A stretch of 64,000 bases of DNA, taken from positions 62,001-126,000 of the forward strand of contig NZ_JABXYK010000003.1 in assembly GCF_013378445.1 (NCBI RefSeq), in the 5' to 3' direction. The position numbers and the translations under genes are program-made. Shown one piece after another: positions 9,845 to 18,497 of this stretch (position 1 is its first letter; each line of letters opens with the position of its first letter). Under the pieces are notes generated by a model, which saw nothing but the letters and a program-made list of their open reading frames with translations, was not told the origin of the DNA and made no database searches. Source of the stretch: Mycoplana rhizolycopersici (GTDB lineage: Bacteria > Pseudomonadota > Alphaproteobacteria > Rhizobiales > Rhizobiaceae).

Positions 9845-10507
9845 ATGGTGGCACGGGTCAGTACGGTGGCATTTCAGGGCATCGATGGCGTTCCCGTCGA
9901 TGTCCAGGTGATGGTGGCGCCCGGCAAGGTCGGCATGCAGATCGTCGGGCTTCCGGACAAGGCGGTGGCGGAAAGCCGCGAACGCGTTCAGGCTGCCCTT
10001 CATGCCTCCGGGCTGTCGCTGCCGGCCAAGCGCGTGACGGTCAATCTCGCACCCGCCGATCTGCCGAAGGAGGGGAGCCACTTCGATCTTCCTATCGCCT
10101 TGGGCCTGATGGCTGCGCTCGGCGCGATTCCTGCAGATGCCCTGGAGGGTTATGTCGTGATCGGCGAGCTCAATCTCGACGGCACGATTGCCGCCATTGC
10201 CGGAGCGCTGCCCGCCGCGATCGGCGCCAACGCCCTCGGCAAGGGATTGATATGCCCCGCCGACAGCGGCGCGGAAGCGGCGTGGGCGGGAAGCCAGCTC
10301 GACATCCTCGCGCCGCGAAGCCTGATCGCGCTGGCGAACCATTTTCGCGGCACCCAGGTGCTGTCGCGTCCCGAACCCGCAATTCGCGCAGCGCCCGCGA
10401 ACCTGCCTGACCTCGCCGATATCAAGGGCCAGGAAAGCGCCAAGCGCGCGCTGGAGGTCGCCGCCGCTGGCGGGCATAATCTGCTGACATTGTGCTACAT
10501 TAATTAG
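9845..10507 (+). pseudogene. comM: comM (Mg-chelatase-like AAA+ ATPase), 5' part, interrupted by the integrated element
   Basis: From ATG 9845 the sequence MVARVSTVAFQGIDGVPVDV is the Lon-protease-like N-terminal domain of the ComM/YifB family. The family helps integrate transforming DNA by branch migration. VGLPDKAVAESRERVQAAL, VNLAPADLPKEGSHFDLPIA and LADIKGQESAKRALEVAAAG follow. Chromosomal sequence ends at AAT CTG CTG A within the Walker A approach (GGHNLL), after which the frame enters the mobile element and stops at 10507, leaving about 212 native residues plus a short TLCYIN tail. The remainder is at 37796-38691. Together they would give about 510 residues, the usual ComM length. The AAA+ motor is lost from this part. 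Confidence 0.93.
10482..10505 (+). other. attL: left attachment site of the element
   Basis: The core TGCTGA (10482-10487) is followed by C and then the 17-bp arm ATTGTGCTACATTAATT (10489-10505). That arm is the exact reverse complement of the arm at 37778-37794. Bases left of the core are comM. Confidence 0.88.
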
Positions 10508-10739
10508 CGGGTCTTCGGTTGGCTAACGGGCCGAAATTGGCTTACTCAACACCCGCTCGTTATTTCCCATGCCTATAGGCATCACAAGTTCCGTAGCTTC
10601 GATGGATTTATTCAAAAGAAGCTTTCCTCAAGTTGCGCACGAAGCTGTCAACAGTCTTGTTTGTATTTGCGGTCGTTGAGATATTCATCGTAGGTTGCAA
10701 CGGTGATTCCGGACTAAGAAAACATGGGCTGGGGGGATA

Positions 10740-13061
10740 ATGAGCGACAGACCTTTCAAGGCTTTTTTTGCCTACCCAGGCCAACCAGACGAATTGGTGT
10801 CGACAATCAACGCCGCGGCCAAACGCATAAATGCGACCGGGAAGTCGTCGGTACTAACCTGGCCGGAGATGGGTGTTTTCGGAACGGTGATTCCTGACGA
10901 TGTCAGGAACAATATTGCCGATGCCCAAGCCCTCGTGTTCGACGTCACGCGACCGAACCTTAACGTCTACTACGAGGCCGGATACGCCATCGGCCTTGGA
11001 AAGGCGATTGCTCCCGTAGTGAATAGGTCTTTCGACAACGCGCTTGCCGATATCCAGCGCGACGGCATGTTCGACAACATTGGATACAGGTCCTACGAAA
11101 ACAGCGAAGAACTCGCCGATATCCTTTCTGGATTGCCAGAGACAAAGCTACTCGATCTTTACAGCAGGGAACTCGATAACCAGCAGCCTCTGTTTGTGCT
11201 CGACACCTTGAGGAAGACAGACTTCCGCAACTGGGTCGTTTCGGCGATCAAAAGTTCGAAGGTCCACTACCGCAGTTTCGATCCCGTCGAGGTCCCGAGG
11301 CTTTCTGCGGTCACGGTGCTATCACAGGTCTCTGCCTCGTCCGGTATTATCCTACCGATACTTGGCGACCACATAGACGACGCCAAAAGACATAATCTGA
11401 GAGCCGCCTTCGTAGCTGGCATCAGTCACGGATTGGGCCGACAGACCTTGCTGGTCGCATTGAAGAGGTTCGACGCAGCACCTGCGGATTATCGGGACCT
11501 CATCACGCCCGTTGTCGACGAGAAGTCTATCATGCAGGTCGTAGGGACGTTCTCGCAACAGGCTCTTCTCGCAGGCCAGTCGATAAAGAGCAGACCCGGG
11601 AAGGGTACCAAAACTGTCCTCCAATCGCTCACCTTAGGGTCCTCAGCCGCAGAAAACGAATTCAGGACTCTGTCGAGCTATTTCGTAGAAACGTCAGAAT
11701 TTCTGCGGACGTTGCGGGGGGAAGTGAACGTGGTAGCGGGAAGGAAGGGGTCCGGCAAGACCGCGATCTTCTTCCAGTCGCGTGACGTGTTCCGAGCTGA
11801 GAAAGGGGCGATCGTTACCGACCTGAAGCCCGAGTCTCATCAATTAAGCCTCTTCAGAGAGGAACTGCTCAAGATTGTCGATGTAGGGGCGTTCGATCAC
11901 TCGCTCGCGGCATTCTGGTATTTCCTCCTCTTGTCGGAAGTACTTCTGACGATGAAGCGGAACCTCGAATATCGATCCCGCGTCGACAGCCGAGCACTGG
12001 AGACTCTCCGGGAGATCGACCGGGTCCTCGATTCATATCAGATCAACGAGAGCGGAGATTTCACTACCCGTATCAACCGTCTCAGCCGTTTCGTAGTCCA
12101 GGAAATAGATGCCGCCAAGAAGAGGCGGCAGTCTATATCGCCCGAATTCCTCACGAATATCATCTTTCGGGGTGGGATTAACGACCTCAAGAAGATGGTT
12201 TTCCAGTATGTCGGTCACCACGACAGGGTGACGTTGCTTTTTGACAACATCGACAAGGGCTGGCCCGCCAACGGTGTCGACGAGTTCGACGTGCGTCTGG
12301 TGCGCCTGCTTGTTGAGGCGCTCGACAAGATCAAGCGCGATTTCCTCGCTGCAAAGCGCGAGTTCCTCTCAGTCGTTTTCCTCCGAAACGACATTTACGA
12401 GATGCTCGTGGAAGGCACGCCTGACCGAGGAAAGGCGGGCCAAGTGCGGATCGACTGGACCGACCGCGCAAAGCTCAAACAAGTGATATTCAAGCGACTC
12501 CAGGCTTCGGCGGGAGCGACGGCGACCAACTTTAACGAACTCTGGCAAAGATTTTTTCCGGAATCCGTTGCCAATCAGGACTCGTTCGAGTTCTTCGTTG
12601 ACCATTGCCTGATGCGGCCGCGGTTCCTCATCAACATCATTGAAAACGCGATCTCGAACGCCGTGAACCGAGGGCATTCCAAGGTGGCGGTTGAAGACTG
12701 CATCGACGCAGTCAGGCAGCATTCGCTCTATTTGGTCGACGACTTCGGTTACGAGATACGGGATGTTTCGGGGTTGTCCGCCGAATTGCTTTATTCGCTC
12801 GTGGGGGCTGAAAAAGTGATGGCGAGATCGGACTTTCTCGCCAAGTTCATTGAGTTCGGCCTTTCGGCGGAAGAGGCCGACAAAGCATTTTCACTCATGT
12901 TGTGGTACGGGGTTCTTGGCATCCGAAACAAGGACGGCAAGGATCGCTTTATCTACGATTTCGAATACAGCATGAAGCGACTGACCGCGGAGGCCAAGGT
13001 TCTCGGGGAGACTGCTCGGTATGTCACCAACGAAGCCCTACATGTGGCGCTTGCCACTTAG
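10740..13061 (+). CDS. TIR/deoxyribosyltransferase-like plus P-loop ATPase protein (Sll1717-like), candidate defence protein
   Basis: This 773-residue protein has three visible parts. Residues 1-140 look like a Rossmann-type TIR/nucleoside-deoxyribosyltransferase-like domain, with ADAQALVFDVTRPNLNVYYE and YEAGYAIGLGK. A second similar module lies around 165-290 (IILPILGDHIDDAKRHNL, AAFVAGISHGLGRQTLLVAL). From about 310 a P-loop ATPase begins with GRKGSGKT (334-341) and a Walker B-like RVTLLFDNIDKGW near 496-508; this half resembles the P-loop ATPase family named after cyanobacterial Sll1717. No transmembrane segment is obvious. It is the first gene inside the left end of the element. A sensor-ATPase defence role is inferred from architecture and neighbours only. 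Confidence 0.65.
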   Translation: MSDRPFKAFFAYPGQPDELVSTINAAAKRINATGKSSVLTWPEMGVFGTVIPDDVRNNIADAQALVFDVTRPNLNVYYEAGYAIGLGKAIAPVVNRSFDNALADIQRDGMFDNIGYRSYENSEELADILSGLPETKLLDLYSRELDNQQPLFVLDTLRKTDFRNWVVSAIKSSKVHYRSFDPVEVPRLSAVTVLSQVSASSGIILPILGDHIDDAKRHNLRAAFVAGISHGLGRQTLLVALKRFDAAPADYRDLITPVVDEKSIMQVVGTFSQQALLAGQSIKSRPGKGTKTVLQSLTLGSSAAENEFRTLSSYFVETSEFLRTLRGEVNVVAGRKGSGKTAIFFQSRDVFRAEKGAIVTDLKPESHQLSLFREELLKIVDVGAFDHSLAAFWYFLLLSEVLLTMKRNLEYRSRVDSRALETLREIDRVLDSYQINESGDFTTRINRLSRFVVQEIDAAKKRRQSISPEFLTNIIFRGGINDLKKMVFQYVGHHDRVTLLFDNIDKGWPANGVDEFDVRLVRLLVEALDKIKRDFLAAKREFLSVVFLRNDIYEMLVEGTPDRGKAGQVRIDWTDRAKLKQVIFKRLQASAGATATNFNELWQRFFPESVANQDSFEFFVDHCLMRPRFLINIIENAISNAVNRGHSKVAVEDCIDAVRQHSLYLVDDFGYEIRDVSGLSAELLYSLVGAEKVMARSDFLAKFIEFGLSAEEADKAFSLMLWYGVLGIRNKDGKDRFIYDFEYSMKRLTAEAKVLGETARYVTNEALHVALAT

Positions 13062-13363
13062 GTGTTGATCTGCGCTGAGAACCAGCTCTTGGTTGAGAAG
13101 TGGTGACTCCCACCTGCCTCATCAAAAAGCCCAGAAAACAAGGGATTTTCAACCGCAAATTTGGTGTCGTGTGTGCCAATCTTGTGTGCGCATGTTTTGC
13201 ATGCAGATGCGCGAAAAGTCAACGACATGTGGGCGGACACCCTGGCGACCCCATCGGCATTGACGTACGCTAGTGCATTGGTGTAGGTAGTGCATGTACT
13301 ACGGAAACCGTAGCTCCATCGTTAACTTCGTTGACGGTGAATTTCAGAGAAGGAGCTTCTCTT
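13062..13363. other. Intergenic region with possible promoter
   Basis: No gene is seen in these 302 bp. TTGACG at 13259-13264 could be a -35 element for the small gene that follows; no convincing -10 is assigned. Repeated AGTGCAT words occur near 13273 and 13288. Confidence 0.35.
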
Positions 13364-13732
13364 ATGACCACTGCATTTAATGTTTCAGATGCCGTAGCAG
13401 CGCTTGAAAGCCAACGCACAGACCTTATCGACTACATCAATCGCACAACCGATGCCCTAATTGGCAAGATTGTCGGAGCAGATGCGGGGCCTGTCATTGG
13501 CGTTAGAATCCCGACGCTTGAACAGGCCCGGGACGCGCGCAACAAAGAAGGGGCAAACCTTACCGCCCGCGGCACAGAAATCCTTTACCGTCTGTTCGAC
13601 GACGGAGCTGGATATAACCGTGCTTCCAAGGCTCTTGGTATCACTCAGACTGCTGCTCGCAACAGAAAGGGTCTGTGGGAAAAGCAGGGTGGTTTAAACC
13701 GCAAGCGCGAGCGCCTTGATATCGACGATTAG
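13364..13732 (+). CDS. Small protein with helix-turn-helix-like C-terminus, unrecognised family
   Basis: The ATG at 13364 follows GAGAAGGAGCTTCTCTT, a strong ribosome binding site, and gives 122 residues (MTTAFNVSDAVAALESQRTD). The N-terminal half is helical, with a coiled-coil-like stretch ESQRTDLIDYINRTTDALIG. The C-terminal half (GTEILYRLFDDGAGYNRASK, then ALGITQTAARNRKGLWEKQG) looks like a resolvase/sigma-type helix-turn-helix, ending in a basic KRERLDIDD tail. It may bind DNA, for example as a regulator for the element. It stands alone between the ATPase gene and the convergent DUF3644 gene. Confidence 0.55.
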   Translation: MTTAFNVSDAVAALESQRTDLIDYINRTTDALIGKIVGADAGPVIGVRIPTLEQARDARNKEGANLTARGTEILYRLFDDGAGYNRASKALGITQTAARNRKGLWEKQGGLNRKRERLDIDD

Positions 13733-13788
13733 GCTATTCCCAGCATCGTAGCAGAGCCTCCGGGAGACCTTGGGGGCTCTAATCCATA

Positions 13789-14835
13789 TCAGCGCGGACG
13801 ATCCGCCCACAGTTGATCCATGTCTATCTGATGAAGCGCTTCCTTCATTCTGGTGACCGCATTGTCGCTGAAGCATCGGATTTTCTGGGCACCGAACTCG
13901 AACAGGTGACTGCAACTGGCATCGTTATCGATCCCCAAGTGCTGACGGAGGACTTTGGAGCGAGGGGGGCTTAACCCCACTTTCACAGCCAACGGGTGAG
14001 CCTGCAGATGAAACTTCCTTCTTAGATCAACTTCACGCACCGCGGCTGCCGCGGCCGGGTCGTCCCCGCCAATGTATTGGACCGGCGCACCCTGTTTTTT
14101 CGTGAAGTGGACGGTCAGATTGAGTCCTTCCCCCTGCAAATTAGTGCCCACGGTCGCTAGGCGAGGAAAAACCGCAGAGAAATCTGCATCTCCCCGCATA
14201 GCCTTCTCGATCCGATCGATGTCCCTTTCCGATATCTCGACTTCGTCGGTGACGATTGCCTCCATAGCCAGCATGGTTCGGATGCGGGCGCGGGCTTCGT
14301 CGCGCGCCCGTCTCCCTGGCTTGAGCAACTCGTTCACATAATTAAATTCGCGGTCGACGAGGAATTCAAAATCGCCAGGCGGAAGAGTGGAGATTGGTAG
14401 AACACGGGGCGGGATATGTGATCGGAGATCGCTTTCCAGCATACGTTGCAGATAGGCATCGTAAGCGGTGATCAGTGCCCGCGTTTGGAGGTAGAGCAAA
14501 TCCTCGGAAACGAAGACATACCAATGCTGTGCGGCATCCCGGAGCGCGTCAATCGCACGCATGATCCCCGCCTCGTCTGCGGAAAGTTGATGATGGGCAA
14601 CACAAAGGCCAAGACATCGTTCAAAGCCGATCGACTTGCCCGTCCCTTTGTCAAAGACCTTCACTTTTCGCTGTGAAAGCACCGCCTTGAGCAACATTTC
14701 GCAAGCATGCTGAAGGTTCATCAGCACCATCGTGATACGACCGTCGTCGTCGTAGCTGTTAAAGGCGTTCATTGCTGTTTTCAGCGAGCTAATGGACTTC
14801 GCCTTCAACGTTCGAGCATCACGAACCAGCTTCAA
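13789..14835 (-). CDS. DUF3644 domain protein (HEPN-like), candidate defence-associated
   Basis: This 348-residue protein has the N-terminal DUF3644 region: LKTAMNAFNSYDDDGRITM, NLQHACEMLLKAVLSQRKVK, and ALRDAAQHWYVFVSEDLLYL. The helical bundle with a conserved acidic/His pattern resembles HEPN-type domains, many of which are ribonucleases or toxins. The function of DUF3644 proteins is not established, but they recur in restriction and defence islands. The middle (about 190-240) is charged and helical, and the end (KIRCFSDNAVTRMKEALHQI) may bind nucleic acid. A 20-bp palindrome lies about 98 bp upstream of the start. The gene follows the GHKL-ATPase operon on the same strand after a 126-bp gap, so it may have its own promoter. 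Confidence 0.65.
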   Translation of the reverse strand: MKLVRDARTLKAKSISSLKTAMNAFNSYDDDGRITMVLMNLQHACEMLLKAVLSQRKVKVFDKGTGKSIGFERCLGLCVAHHQLSADEAGIMRAIDALRDAAQHWYVFVSEDLLYLQTRALITAYDAYLQRMLESDLRSHIPPRVLPISTLPPGDFEFLVDREFNYVNELLKPGRRARDEARARIRTMLAMEAIVTDEVEISERDIDRIEKAMRGDADFSAVFPRLATVGTNLQGEGLNLTVHFTKKQGAPVQYIGGDDPAAAAAVREVDLRRKFHLQAHPLAVKVGLSPPRSKVLRQHLGIDNDASCSHLFEFGAQKIRCFSDNAVTRMKEALHQIDMDQLWADRPR

Positions 14836-14932
14836 GATAGCTCCTAACCAACCTTATCCGTGCAACTTTTAGTTTGAGCATGCTACGTCAACGCGTGTTT
14901 GGCCGACAAGTTGTAGAGATAGCCCGATTTCC

Positions 14933-14952
14933 ATCATGTACTTGTACATGAT
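14933..14952. repeat. Dispersed palindrome copy 1 (ATCATGTAC-TT-GTACATGAT)
   Basis: The arms are perfect 9-bp inverted repeats around a TT centre, upstream of the DUF3644 gene. It shares its ATGTAC-NN-GTACAT core and a following GTTYT with two other copies in the element. A protein-binding operator or partition-type site is possible. Confidence 0.6.
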
Positions 14953-14961
14953 GTTCTACCG

Positions 14962-15687
14962 TCAGAGCGGCGCGCTTTCGGAAGCTTTCAAACGGAAGCG
15001 ATCGAACTCTTTCGGAAGCTTTTCGAGAAGCTGATCAGGTGACAGCGCGAACAGGTCCCATGTCACGTCGAGCTGCTTGCGCACCTGTGCAAGGCGTCGC
15101 GATGAGCCTGCTCCCTTGCCGCCAGCCCCCCGGCGCAACTTCATTTTGCCAGGTTCAAGATAAAGCAAGCGGGCAACTCGCTGGAACGATTCATGGAACA
15201 TATCCTGCTGGCTTGTAAGCTGCTCACGCAACTCGCCTGGCACTGAAGGACTACCTATAAGCAGGTGCTCGGCAGCATCTCCGAAAGATGACTTCAGGAG
15301 TACAGGCATACGGATCAGATGTCGCTGACCTTTCTGGTAGTCTTCAGGTTCGCTCGGAAACCACCTCCACACCTCGCCCAATTTCCGGTGTCCGTTTTTC
15401 TGCTCCGGGTACACTACGTCGCGGCATACAAAAGAGAGCCATCCCCAGACCCCCTTGCGGCCAAGCAGGGCCTTGATATTTACGCTGCCTATCGAACCCA
15501 GTATGGCAGTAGCCATCTCGTCGGCTGAAGCCCAGTCGGAGACAGTGAACGCCGTGGTTCCCGTGATCTTCCGGGCAATAGCATCATTGGTCAGGTCGAT
15601 TGCTTCCTCTTCCAGCTCGCCGTCAAACGCCTGTCTGAAAGCCTCGAGTCCAGCTTCGGTAAATTCGTAGAGCCCAGTGAACTTCAT
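14962..15687 (-). CDS. Uncharacterised protein, last gene of the GHKL-ATPase operon
   Basis: This 241-residue soluble protein was not recognised. The start MKFTGLYEFTEAGLEAFRQA follows AAGGAGACGTTGC, a strong ribosome binding site. Its ATGA overlap with the upstream gene indicates coupling. Features that can be seen are an acidic helical N-terminus (FDGELEEEAIDLTNDAIARK), a central aromatic/basic block (GVWGWLSFVCRDVVYPEQKN, RHLIRMPVLL) and a C-terminal block (PGKMKLRRGAGGKGAGSSRR, DVTWDLFALSPDQLLEKLPK) with basic residues that could contact nucleic acid. No catalytic motif is evident. It forms a conserved-looking unit with the two genes before it. Confidence 0.6.
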   Translation of the reverse strand: MKFTGLYEFTEAGLEAFRQAFDGELEEEAIDLTNDAIARKITGTTAFTVSDWASADEMATAILGSIGSVNIKALLGRKGVWGWLSFVCRDVVYPEQKNGHRKLGEVWRWFPSEPEDYQKGQRHLIRMPVLLKSSFGDAAEHLLIGSPSVPGELREQLTSQQDMFHESFQRVARLLYLEPGKMKLRRGAGGKGAGSSRRLAQVRKQLDVTWDLFALSPDQLLEKLPKEFDRFRLKASESAPL

Positions 15688-16445
15688 GCAACGTCTCCTT
15701 GGCCGAATTGATCGACGATGCGATCCGAGAGCTTATGCCGCTGGCAGAACGTATCGATCAGGCCATCGATCCACTCTCTCCGGTCACGGCTTTCTGACTG
15801 CTGGGGTCTGCTATTTCCTGGCATCAAACCGTCTGCCCAGCGTATCCAGTCATTCATCCAGTCCGTTTCCTCCGGATTTGGGTGCGAAAGGATGTCGTCG
15901 AAGACCTGATAAATGATCGCAGGCATGATCGTGCCGACGAAAGTGGGGTCACTCTTTGCCCAGGACCTCGGGTCAGGGATACGATTGTCGACATAGATAA
16001 CAGGGTGCGAATCTTCCTTGATGATCAGCTTCCAAGTCCGTGGTGCAATCTTCGCGGGAAGGAAATTCAGAAGCCCCCTTACACCTCCAGTCTGCTCTGG
16101 GTTGTCCGAGTTCAGTCGCCATGACGGGGAGCTACCTAGCAAGATGCCAAGGCGATCTGCATCTGCGTTCGCTATCCGGAGCTGGCAACTCGGATCGATG
16201 TATTCCTGGTTCGCAACTTCGACGGCAGTTTTCGGATTGCCAAGGGTACCGAAGTCTACCAGTTCCATCTGCTTGGTTTCGATCAGTTTGATCGTAAGCC
16301 GTGCGTTTGCCGGGAAGCCTTTTACTGCTTTCGGATCGACGATCGTCATGGTCAGGACTTTTTTTCCGCCGACCTCGCGCATCGCAACGTTTACACAACT
16401 TCGCGGGAGCTGCCGCCGACCTGTCAGCCTAATCGTTCTGCGCAT
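15684..16445 (-). CDS. Uncharacterised protein, third gene of the GHKL-ATPase operon
   Basis: This 253-residue protein has no recognised domain. It starts MRRTIRLTGRRQLPRSCVNV, overlaps the end of the ATPase gene by 17 bp, and overlaps the next gene by 4 bp (ATGA). The N-terminal half alternates short beta-like strands (KKVLTMTIVDPKAV, ARLTIKLIETKQMELVDFG). The C-terminal half is helical and tryptophan-rich (PEETDWMNDWIRWADGLMPG, REWIDGLIDTFCQRHKLSDR). There is no signal peptide or transmembrane segment. Overlapping gene ends on both sides suggest it acts with the ATPase, perhaps as a complex subunit. Confidence 0.6.
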   Translation of the reverse strand: MRRTIRLTGRRQLPRSCVNVAMREVGGKKVLTMTIVDPKAVKGFPANARLTIKLIETKQMELVDFGTLGNPKTAVEVANQEYIDPSCQLRIANADADRLGILLGSSPSWRLNSDNPEQTGGVRGLLNFLPAKIAPRTWKLIIKEDSHPVIYVDNRIPDPRSWAKSDPTFVGTIMPAIIYQVFDDILSHPNPEETDWMNDWIRWADGLMPGNSRPQQSESRDRREWIDGLIDTFCQRHKLSDRIVDQFGQGDVA

Positions 16446-18261
16446 TCTTCCAGACCTTTATGTGCGTATCGAGTTCACGTAATACGTCGAAGCCTGTGAC
16501 CTCGACCGCAAAGGCCGGCCCGCAGTTGCGTGCCGTCAGCTTGTTGTTCGAAAAGTTCGCATCACAATCCGCGATTTGAGGACTAAGGTTCTCCAGCGCA
16601 AAATCGTAGATGCTCCAAGCTGGTTTTCTTGTCCCGTCGGCATAAGCCATCGTCACGGATACATTGACCGGCCAGTCTCCGTAAGAAGGATTTGCAGCCA
16701 CTCGAAAGCCGTCTGGTAACGTCTCCATCACAATAGGCGATATTTTGGGAAGTGGAGGAGGCACAGGTGGTGCGGGGCTGACATCGGCCTTGGCACCCTT
16801 AGACTTCTTCTTTTCGGAACTGTCGTCTGGCAACGCAAAAAACGCATCGAAGACATCGATTTCGGGCTGCGTAATATCTGGCGTCAGGAGCGCACGAAGT
16901 TCGGTTGGAAGTCCTTTGATGAACCGCTTCAGGAGGATCGGCAGATGGTAGCCATTCTTCTCAAGTTTTGCCCTGACTTCTTTCGATTCCAGCAGGTCGA
17001 GGTGGGCCTTTCCTTCGCAGAGGTTGAGGAAGGTGGCGAGATTTTCGTCGTCGACAAGCAGGACCAGATCGAGTTCGCCCGGCATAGAAGATTTGACCTC
17101 GGGCAAGCTCATGCCCTCCCGGAAAAACCTGTCGATCGGGAGCTGGTCATCGGGGGTCTTCGCCAGCACCGCTCGAAGCGAGACAGGAAGTGTGACATCA
17201 TTCTTTTTAAGGCTGAAGGACAGTTTCAGCGCGATCTTCTTACCAGCAGCGCAAGCCTCCTGCATGGCCTTGATCTGGTCGGTGTCACGAAGAGCTGCCA
17301 GACCTGATTTGGAATCAACCTTCAGCTCGCTGGTGGCCGACATGCCGATCGCAATAAGATCAAGATATCGCCTGACGTCGTCGCGGATCGAACGCGTATG
17401 AAATTTCTCCGCGACCGAGACACCCACTTCTTCGATCGAGCCTTTGTCGAGCGTCACATCGTCCACCTGGACCACCAGCGAGCCGTTTAGGATAGCCGGC
17501 GCGAAGTGCTCGACAGCCGAGGCCAAGATACCCTCTGGCGTCAGGTCGGCATGAGGATAGGGAATAATGAGTGCAAGACCGCTATTTGTGGGGGCCGAAT
17601 TGTACCCGTTTAGAGAGAAGGCGGCGGCGAGCCCGTTGTTGAAATCACCGGCAACATGGAGCCCGAAAACATCGTCTTTTTCATTGTCCGCCAGATAGGC
17701 ATGGGTTGTTCGCACGACACCTTCGGTGCGCATCGTGCGTAGCAAGGTCATGCCGCATGCGGCGGTGACGCCATCGTCGACGCGCCTGGTGAGAGCAAGG
17801 ACAGTTTGCATTCGGGACGCGATAAGAAATGTGACGCGTCCGATGCCTCGCCCGCCACGCTTAGCTCCATCCTTGTTCGAGACGCCGAAATTCAGCCAGT
17901 AATTCCAGAAATTGCCAAGGCGGTCATCCAGGCTGCCGTCCAGGCCGCGAGTGTTGAAGTCTTCAATCGTCACCCAGTTGATCTGCCCGTTCTGCCAGTC
18001 TTCGACTGGAGGGAAGTCAGCGATTTCCCGGAACTTGACCGCTCCTTCCAAAAAGGCACGCCTTGAGGATAAAGCCGCCTGGTGAAAGCCGAATCTGATG
18101 ATCGCCGGGCGACCGGCATCCAGACGGGCATCAAGCGTATTCTGGATCGCTTCACGGACAAATGTTTCCGTATACGGATAGTCCGCCCGATCGAACATTT
18201 CGCTATCAGTATTCTGCGAACTCGGCGTGGGCCCAACGCGAGGCCATATCCACTTCCACAT
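16429..18261 (-). CDS. GHKL (Hsp90/MutL/histidine-kinase-type) ATPase of a candidate defence operon
   Basis: The ATG at 18261 follows GAGGTGAGGCGT and gives 610 residues. The GHKL ATP-binding motifs are visible: an N-box VREAIQNTLDA (E37, N41, D44), a divergent metal/adenine loop TIEDFNTRGLDG (98-109), and a glycine loop RGGRGIGRVTFLIASRMQTV (about 135-155). After the ATPase region comes a long segment of mixed secondary structure, a proline-rich linker (APPVPPPLPK near 510) and a C-terminal beta-rich domain (WPVNVSVTMAYADGTRKPAW) ending in LDTHIKVWKNAQND. Proteins with this ATPase fold couple ATP binding to clamp closure. It is the largest member of a four-gene reverse-strand operon and is not one I can place in a named system. 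Confidence 0.7.
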   Translation of the reverse strand: MWKWIWPRVGPTPSSQNTDSEMFDRADYPYTETFVREAIQNTLDARLDAGRPAIIRFGFHQAALSSRRAFLEGAVKFREIADFPPVEDWQNGQINWVTIEDFNTRGLDGSLDDRLGNFWNYWLNFGVSNKDGAKRGGRGIGRVTFLIASRMQTVLALTRRVDDGVTAACGMTLLRTMRTEGVVRTTHAYLADNEKDDVFGLHVAGDFNNGLAAAFSLNGYNSAPTNSGLALIIPYPHADLTPEGILASAVEHFAPAILNGSLVVQVDDVTLDKGSIEEVGVSVAEKFHTRSIRDDVRRYLDLIAIGMSATSELKVDSKSGLAALRDTDQIKAMQEACAAGKKIALKLSFSLKKNDVTLPVSLRAVLAKTPDDQLPIDRFFREGMSLPEVKSSMPGELDLVLLVDDENLATFLNLCEGKAHLDLLESKEVRAKLEKNGYHLPILLKRFIKGLPTELRALLTPDITQPEIDVFDAFFALPDDSSEKKKSKGAKADVSPAPPVPPPLPKISPIVMETLPDGFRVAANPSYGDWPVNVSVTMAYADGTRKPAWSIYDFALENLSPQIADCDANFSNNKLTARNCGPAFAVEVTGFDVLRELDTHIKVWKNAQND

Positions 18262-18272
18262 ACGCCTCACCT

Positions 18273-18497
18273 CTAACCAAGAGTGAATTCATTGTCTTTG
18301 CCGCCAGAGTCGCCGCTGAAACGTGCTTTGGCAGCATCAAGCTCCTTTTGAAGAGCTCTGAAAATCTTCTTCATGTCATCGTCTTCATAGGCATAGGCCC
18401 CTCGGTTCGCGAGGTTGCCGATCAGACGGATGTCCTTGATTGCCCTATTCACCCGAGCCTCTGCGAGCTCTACAAATTTGCTTCTTTTGTCGCGCAT
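18273..18497 (-). CDS. 74-aa helical protein, first gene of the GHKL-ATPase operon
   Basis: The ATG at 18497 follows GCAGGAAAT and gives MRDKRSKFVELAEARVNRAI and so on, 74 residues. The frame is open further upstream, but that part is AT-rich and unlikely to be coding. The pattern NRAIKDIRLIGNLANRGAYA followed by DDDMKKIFRALQKELDAAKA is a recurrent small-protein family found beside mobile-element genes, all helical and highly charged. It may be a regulator or an adaptor of the ATPase. It stops 11 bp before the ATPase start. Confidence 0.65.
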   Translation of the reverse strand: MRDKRSKFVELAEARVNRAIKDIRLIGNLANRGAYAYEDDDMKKIFRALQKELDAAKARFSGDSGGKDNEFTLG

